NCBI GenBank assembly: GCA_002705485.1
Contig: PAGT01000009.1
Location: 1-9,068 of the forward strand
DNA from: Flavobacteriales bacterium
Lineage (GTDB): Bacteria > Bacteroidota > Bacteroidia > Flavobacteriales > Flavobacteriaceae
Direction: 5' to 3'
Length of the DNA: 9,068 nt
This document shows, in pieces, positions 6,355 to 9,068 of the stretch. Both the position numbers and the translations under genes were made by a program. Below the pieces are notes generated by a model, which had not been told where the DNA came from, did no database searches, and worked only from the letters and a program-made list of their open reading frames with translations. Each line of letters opens with the position of its first letter. Positions within the stretch are counted from its first letter, which is position 1.

Positions 6355-7203
6355 ATGTCCTACAAGTATCAGATCTGCGGATTTAATCTTTTATCAGAAG
6401 TCAGACTCCCAATCCTGAAGGAGGTAGATTTTGAAAAACCTGATCTTGAAATAATTTTAAAAGATAATATTCAAATCCCTCATAAAACTATTGAGATTCT
6501 TGAAGGGGGCAATATTTTATTCAAGGATTTGCACCACAACATCTTTAAAATAACTTACCAAAAGATTTATATCTCAATAAATGATAACAAATATAGTGAG
6601 GCAGCAAACAGTGTTTTAGGCGTTCCTTTGGGATACTTGTTGCAGAATAATGATTTTCAAGTACTGCATGGGAGCGCGGTGACAAAAAATGACCTCGGCT
6701 TCTCTTTTATTGGAAAGTCAGGAATAGGAAAATCTTCAATTGCCATATCTCTTATAAACAAGGGGTTTAAGTTATTAACAGAGGATCTTTGCGTTGTTAA
6801 GGATATGCATATTCATAATTTTTCAGATTGGGTTAAATCTGATGAAATTAATCTAGTTGAGACTTTAAAACCAATTGAAAGAATTTATCTGAAAAAAGAT
6901 TCCAGACAAAGGTCACTATACAAACTAGAAAATAGGTATATAAATAATAAAAAAACTAAATTAAAGGCGATATATTTTCTTGATTCAAACAAGAAAAGAA
7001 ATATTTTAAAAGTTTCACCATCAGATGCATTTAAATATTTATTCACTTATGCATATCGAAAGAGTGATGCAGACGAAGATAGTTTAAAAAAATTAACAAA
7101 GATATCAGAACAAGCAGATTGTTTTACATATTACAGAGATGTAGAAAAGCCTATTGAAGATAACTCAAGATTTATTTTTGATCATATTATGGAGAGCATT
7201 TGA
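6355..7203 (+). CDS. HPr kinase-like lasso peptide kinase (K)
   Basis: This 282-residue protein resembles the HPr kinase C-terminal domain as found in RiPP-associated kinases. The N-terminus (Y-Q-I-C-G-F-N-L-L-S-E at 5-15) has the 'y.i.G..i.Sd' opening of these proteins. L-H-G-S-A-V at 104-109 supplies the conserved His105, the P-loop G-K-S-G-I-G-K-S-S lies at 120-128, and L-L-T-E-D-L-C-V-V at 140-148 corresponds to the acidic strand (usually DD) of HPr kinases. Homologues beside paeninodin-type clusters phosphorylate the C-terminal serine of the lasso precursor. Here the precursor just upstream ends in Ser42-Ser43, which fits. No PTS genes are nearby and the regulatory N-terminal domain of true HPr kinase/phosphorylase is absent. 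The ATG at 6355 lacks a strong Shine-Dalgarno site but gives the usual length. It is the last gene of the cluster. Confidence 0.86.
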   Translation: MSYKYQICGFNLLSEVRLPILKEVDFEKPDLEIILKDNIQIPHKTIEILEGGNILFKDLHHNIFKITYQKIYISINDNKYSEAANSVLGVPLGYLLQNNDFQVLHGSAVTKNDLGFSFIGKSGIGKSSIAISLINKGFKLLTEDLCVVKDMHIHNFSDWVKSDEINLVETLKPIERIYLKKDSRQRSLYKLENRYINNKKTKLKAIYFLDSNKKRNILKVSPSDAFKYLFTYAYRKSDADEDSLKKLTKISEQADCFTYYRDVEKPIEDNSRFIFDHIMESI

Positions 7204-7215
7204 TTTTGTTTGTAA

Positions 7216-7245
7216 TTTCCAAATATACTGCAATTTAGGTATTAT
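7216..7245 (+). promoter_or_regulatory. Possible coaD promoter, perhaps with very short leader
   Basis: The 48-base gap before coaD contains TATTAT at 7240-7245 and, 18 bases upstream, a weak TTTCCA (7216-7221) as a possible -35 box. If real, transcription would start at or next to the ATG at 7252, giving a leaderless or near-leaderless mRNA; no Shine-Dalgarno site sits close to this ATG. AT-rich sequence produces such matches often, so this is tentative. Confidence 0.25.
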
Positions 7246-7251
7246 TTTGAT

Positions 7252-7734
7252 ATGAAAGTAGCAATCTACCCTGGTTCATTTGATCCAATTACGGTTGGGC
7301 ACATGGACATAGTTGAAAGAGCAACTGTGCTTTTTGATAAAGTTATTATCAGTGTTGCTGATACAGATATGAAAAATCCACTTTTTTCTTCTGAAGAAAG
7401 ATTAGACCTTGTGAGTTCGATTTATGCTGATAATGAAAATATAGAGGTTGTTGCATTTAAAAAGAAACTTACAGTTGATCTAGCAAGAGAAAATAATGCG
7501 TGTGCCATCATCAGAGGCTTGAGAGCAGTATCTGATTTTGAGCATGAGTTTCAGCTGGCAACAATGAATAGATCACTTGCTCCAGATATAGAAAGTATTT
7601 TCTTAACTCCTAAGGACACACTAATTTATGTATCATCGAGTCTTGTTAAAGAGATTGCTAGCCTAGGTGGAGATATTTCAAAATTTGTTCATGAAAATGT
7701 TGAAATGGCTCTTAAGGCAAAACTTAACCATTAG
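7252..7734 (+). CDS. coaD: Phosphopantetheine adenylyltransferase
   Basis: This 160-residue cytosolic enzyme transfers AMP from ATP to 4'-phosphopantetheine, making dephospho-CoA, the fourth of five steps from pantothenate to coenzyme A. It has the nucleotidyltransferase start Y-P-G-S-F-D-P-I-T-V-G-H at 6-17 (the T/HxGH motif is T14-H17), Lys41 in the substrate-binding loop, I-I-R-G-L-R at 86-91, and Y-V-S-S-S-L-V-K-E-I-A at 126-136, all standard for CoaD, and full family length. It is preceded by a 48-base gap, so it may have its own promoter or be read from the lasso cluster. Its end overlaps the convergent mutM gene by four bases (TTAG, 7731-7734). The coaD/mutM neighbourhood is common in gammaproteobacteria. 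Confidence 0.97.
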   Translation: MKVAIYPGSFDPITVGHMDIVERATVLFDKVIISVADTDMKNPLFSSEERLDLVSSIYADNENIEVVAFKKKLTVDLARENNACAIIRGLRAVSDFEHEFQLATMNRSLAPDIESIFLTPKDTLIYVSSSLVKEIASLGGDISKFVHENVEMALKAKLNH

Positions 7735-8540
7735 TTTTGGCAGCTCTTACAATAGAAAGTTGATCTCTGATTCTGAACAAATCTAAGGATTTTTGTTTTG
7801 CACGCTTTGCATTCTTCATTCTCTCGATCATAAACGTTTAGCTCAATCTTGAAATAACCTTTATTACCATCAGCAGAATAAAAGTCTTTTAAAGTAGTCC
7901 CACCTTTAGTTATCGCTTCTTTGATAATTCTTTTTGTATTCTTAACTACTTCTTCACATTGACTTCTATTTAAATACTTAATTTTTCTCTTGGGAGAAAT
8001 ACCTGAGCTAAATAATATTTCGCAAGCATAAATATTTCCTATACCAACTACATTTTTTTGATTCATTAAAAAGCTTTTTGTGGATACTCCTGCTTTTTTT
8101 ATCTTTTTATAGAGATATTCAGCATTAAAGACGTCTTCCAGGGGTTCGGGACCAAGATTTTTTATTAAGAAATGATTTTCAATAGATTTTGTTACATGAA
8201 GTGATCCAAATCTTCTAGGATCATTGAAAACTAGAATTTTATCTTTAAACTCAAAGACAACATGATCATGCTTTCTTACCTGATTACTTCCAAGCTTCTG
8301 TATCCTAAAAGTTCCTGTCATACCTAAGTGGATAATTATTGTAATTTCTTCTAGATGTAAAAAAATATACTTTGCTCTTCTTGATATAGATAATATTTTT
8401 ACATCTTTAATTTTGTTAATTAGTTTTTCATCTATCGGCCAGCGCAAAGACGGATTATTTACAATTATTCGTTTTAAAGTTTTTCCCGAAAAAGGGAGGA
8501 TGGCATTCTTGGTAGTTTCTACTTCAGGAAGTTCGGGCAT
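7731..8540 (-). CDS. mutM: Formamidopyrimidine-DNA glycosylase
   Basis: This 269-residue base-excision repair enzyme removes oxidised purines such as 8-oxoguanine and cuts the abasic site. All key elements are visible: the M-P-E-L-P-E-V-E start giving catalytic Pro2 and Glu3, Lys57 in R-R-A-K-Y, H-L-G-M-T-G at 71-76, D-P-R-R-F-G at 107-112, the helix-two-turn-helix with G-I-G-N-I-Y-A at 166-172, and a C-terminal zinc finger with Cys244, Cys247, Cys264 and Cys267 and the DNA-binding Arg259. The length is typical, and the start is fixed by the need for Pro2. Its ATG overlaps the stop of the tolC-family gene upstream by one base (TAATG on the minus strand), so the two are probably cotranscribed and translationally coupled. 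Confidence 0.97.
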   Translation of the reverse strand: MPELPEVETTKNAILPFSGKTLKRIIVNNPSLRWPIDEKLINKIKDVKILSISRRAKYIFLHLEEITIIIHLGMTGTFRIQKLGSNQVRKHDHVVFEFKDKILVFNDPRRFGSLHVTKSIENHFLIKNLGPEPLEDVFNAEYLYKKIKKAGVSTKSFLMNQKNVVGIGNIYACEILFSSGISPKRKIKYLNRSQCEEVVKNTKRIIKEAITKGGTTLKDFYSADGNKGYFKIELNVYDRENEECKACKTKILRFVQNQRSTFYCKSCQN

Positions 8541-9068
8541 TAATTGAGATAACCGTTGATCTCATTAATACTTTTAGGACTTAATGTTCCAGCTGCTAAT
8601 TCAAGATTTAATTCAGAGAGCAGATAGTCATATTTTGCATTTGCAAGATTCTTTTCTGCCGTATAAAGATTCTTCTCGGCTTGAAGAAGATCAACAATAT
8701 TTCTTGTTCCAACTTCATACCCGACTCTTGTTGCTTCAAGTGCACTATTAGCTGACACAACAGCTTGTTTTTGAGCTTTTAGATTAGCACCAAGCGTAAT
8801 TACATTTGAGAATCCAGATCTAACTTCTTGAATCACCGTTCTCTGAGCAAAGAGTGTTTCTTCAACAGATCTATTGTACTCTGCATAGGCCTGCCTTCTT
8901 CTTGAGCTCACAGCTCCACCTTGAGAGATCGGAATTGAAAGGCTAAGGCTATAGTTCTTTCGTTGTGTCTCACTGGGAGCCTGAAATCCTAAATCTTCAA
9001 AACCTTCATATGTATATTGGTTAGTATTTGATTCCGATTCTGTTCCAACTATATTAATTTTTGGTAAG
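8540..9068 (-). CDS. tolC: TolC-family outer-membrane efflux protein, C-terminal part (5' truncated by window edge)
   Basis: The minus-strand frame stays open from the stop at 8540-8542 to the window edge, giving about 175 residues of the C-terminal half. The window-edge end contains S-L-S-L-S-I-P-I-S-Q-G-G-A-V-S-S-R-R-R-Q-A, the outer-membrane beta-strand and following helix typical of TolC repeats, and later come D-L-L-Q-A-E-K-N-L-Y-T-A-E-K-N-L-A and L-N-L-E-L-A-A-G-T-L-S, the coiled-coil helix and equatorial region at the end of TolC proteins. As a trimer it would span the outer membrane and periplasm as the exit duct of type I secretion and efflux systems. A GTG at 8909-8911 is internal, not the start. 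Whether it serves the lasso exporter is unknown; its link with mutM suggests general housekeeping use. Confidence 0.92.
   Translation of the reverse strand, partial: LPKINIVGTESESNTNQYTYEGFEDLGFQAPSETQRKNYSLSLSIPISQGGAVSSRRRQAYAEYNRSVEETLFAQRTVIQEVRSGFSNVITLGANLKAQKQAVVSANSALEATRVGYEVGTRNIVDLLQAEKNLYTAEKNLANAKYDYLLSELNLELAAGTLSPKSINEINGYLN

Larger units (their letters stand above)
702..7203 (+). other. Lasso peptide biosynthetic gene cluster (order N-ATPase-permease-B1-B2-C-A-K)
   Basis: Eight consecutive plus-strand genes fit a lasso peptide pathway. The diagnostic set is a small PqqD-like protein (3646-3921), a Cys/His transglutaminase-fold protein (3923-4336), an asparagine-synthetase homologue without an N-terminal glutaminase Cys (4339-6114), and a short ORF with a Y..P.I...G leader (6134-6265). 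An HPr-kinase-like gene (6355-7203) and a nucleotidyltransferase-family gene (702-1952) are tailoring genes known from phosphorylated lasso peptide clusters of Firmicutes. A two-gene ABC exporter completes the set. From N to C, adjacent genes overlap or are at most 4 bases apart, so this part is probably one transcript. A and K follow after gaps of 19 and 89 bases. The boundaries are inferred from gene content; I saw no flanking repeats, integrase or tRNA. The product structure is unknown. Confidence 0.88.

Noticed and set aside
6355..7203. True HPr kinase/phosphorylase (hprK) of sugar regulation
   Set aside because: The regulatory N-terminal domain is absent, there are no PTS genes around it, and it lies in a lasso cluster next to a Ser-ending precursor.
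8540..8911. Complete small protein starting at GTG 8911 on the minus strand
   Set aside because: The frame continues open to the window edge with TolC-like sequence directly upstream, so the GTG is an internal valine codon of a longer gene.
1..9068. Insertion sequence, integrase, tRNA, CRISPR array or flanking direct repeats that would explain how the cluster arrived
   Set aside because: I looked for these by eye on both strands and found none that I could support.

Overview
This is an AT-rich stretch of a bacterial chromosome, most likely from a marine gammaproteobacterium with a streamlined genome. A SAR86-like lineage is my guess, but it cannot be proved from this window. The reasons are convergent coaD and mutM, which are also neighbours in enterobacteria, a TolC-type outer-membrane channel gene read into mutM, tight gene packing with 1-4 base overlaps, and weak Shine-Dalgarno sites.

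Layout. Positions 2-718 hold the 3' part of a saccharopine-dehydrogenase-like oxidoreductase gene. Positions 702-7203 hold eight same-strand genes that together make a lasso peptide (RiPP) biosynthetic cluster: a nucleotidyltransferase-family protein (N), an ABC ATPase and an ABC-2 permease (split exporter), a PqqD-like leader-binding protein (B1), a transglutaminase-fold leader peptidase (B2), an asparagine-synthetase-like lasso cyclase (C), a 43-residue precursor peptide (A, 6134-6265), and an HPr-kinase-like peptide kinase (K). Positions 7252-7734 are coaD. On the minus strand, mutM (7731-8540) follows a 5'-truncated tolC-family gene (8540-9068).

How the cluster should work. B1 binds the precursor leader through its Y..P.I motif, B2 cuts the leader off, and C activates an Asp or Glu side chain with ATP and joins it to the new N-terminus to form the macrolactam ring. 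K probably phosphorylates the C-terminal serine (the precursor ends in Ser-Ser), and N may decorate that phosphate, as proposed for phosphorylated lasso peptides of bacilli. The ABC pair would export the product or give immunity. No TonB receptor, isopeptidase or dedicated regulator is visible.

The most interesting points are the tailored, kinase-type lasso cluster in a seemingly streamlined marine gammaproteobacterium; a precursor with no Thr at the expected -2 position, which leaves two competing core predictions; and the insertion-like setting, an AT-richer block packed between housekeeping genes with a TTG start inside the upstream gene.
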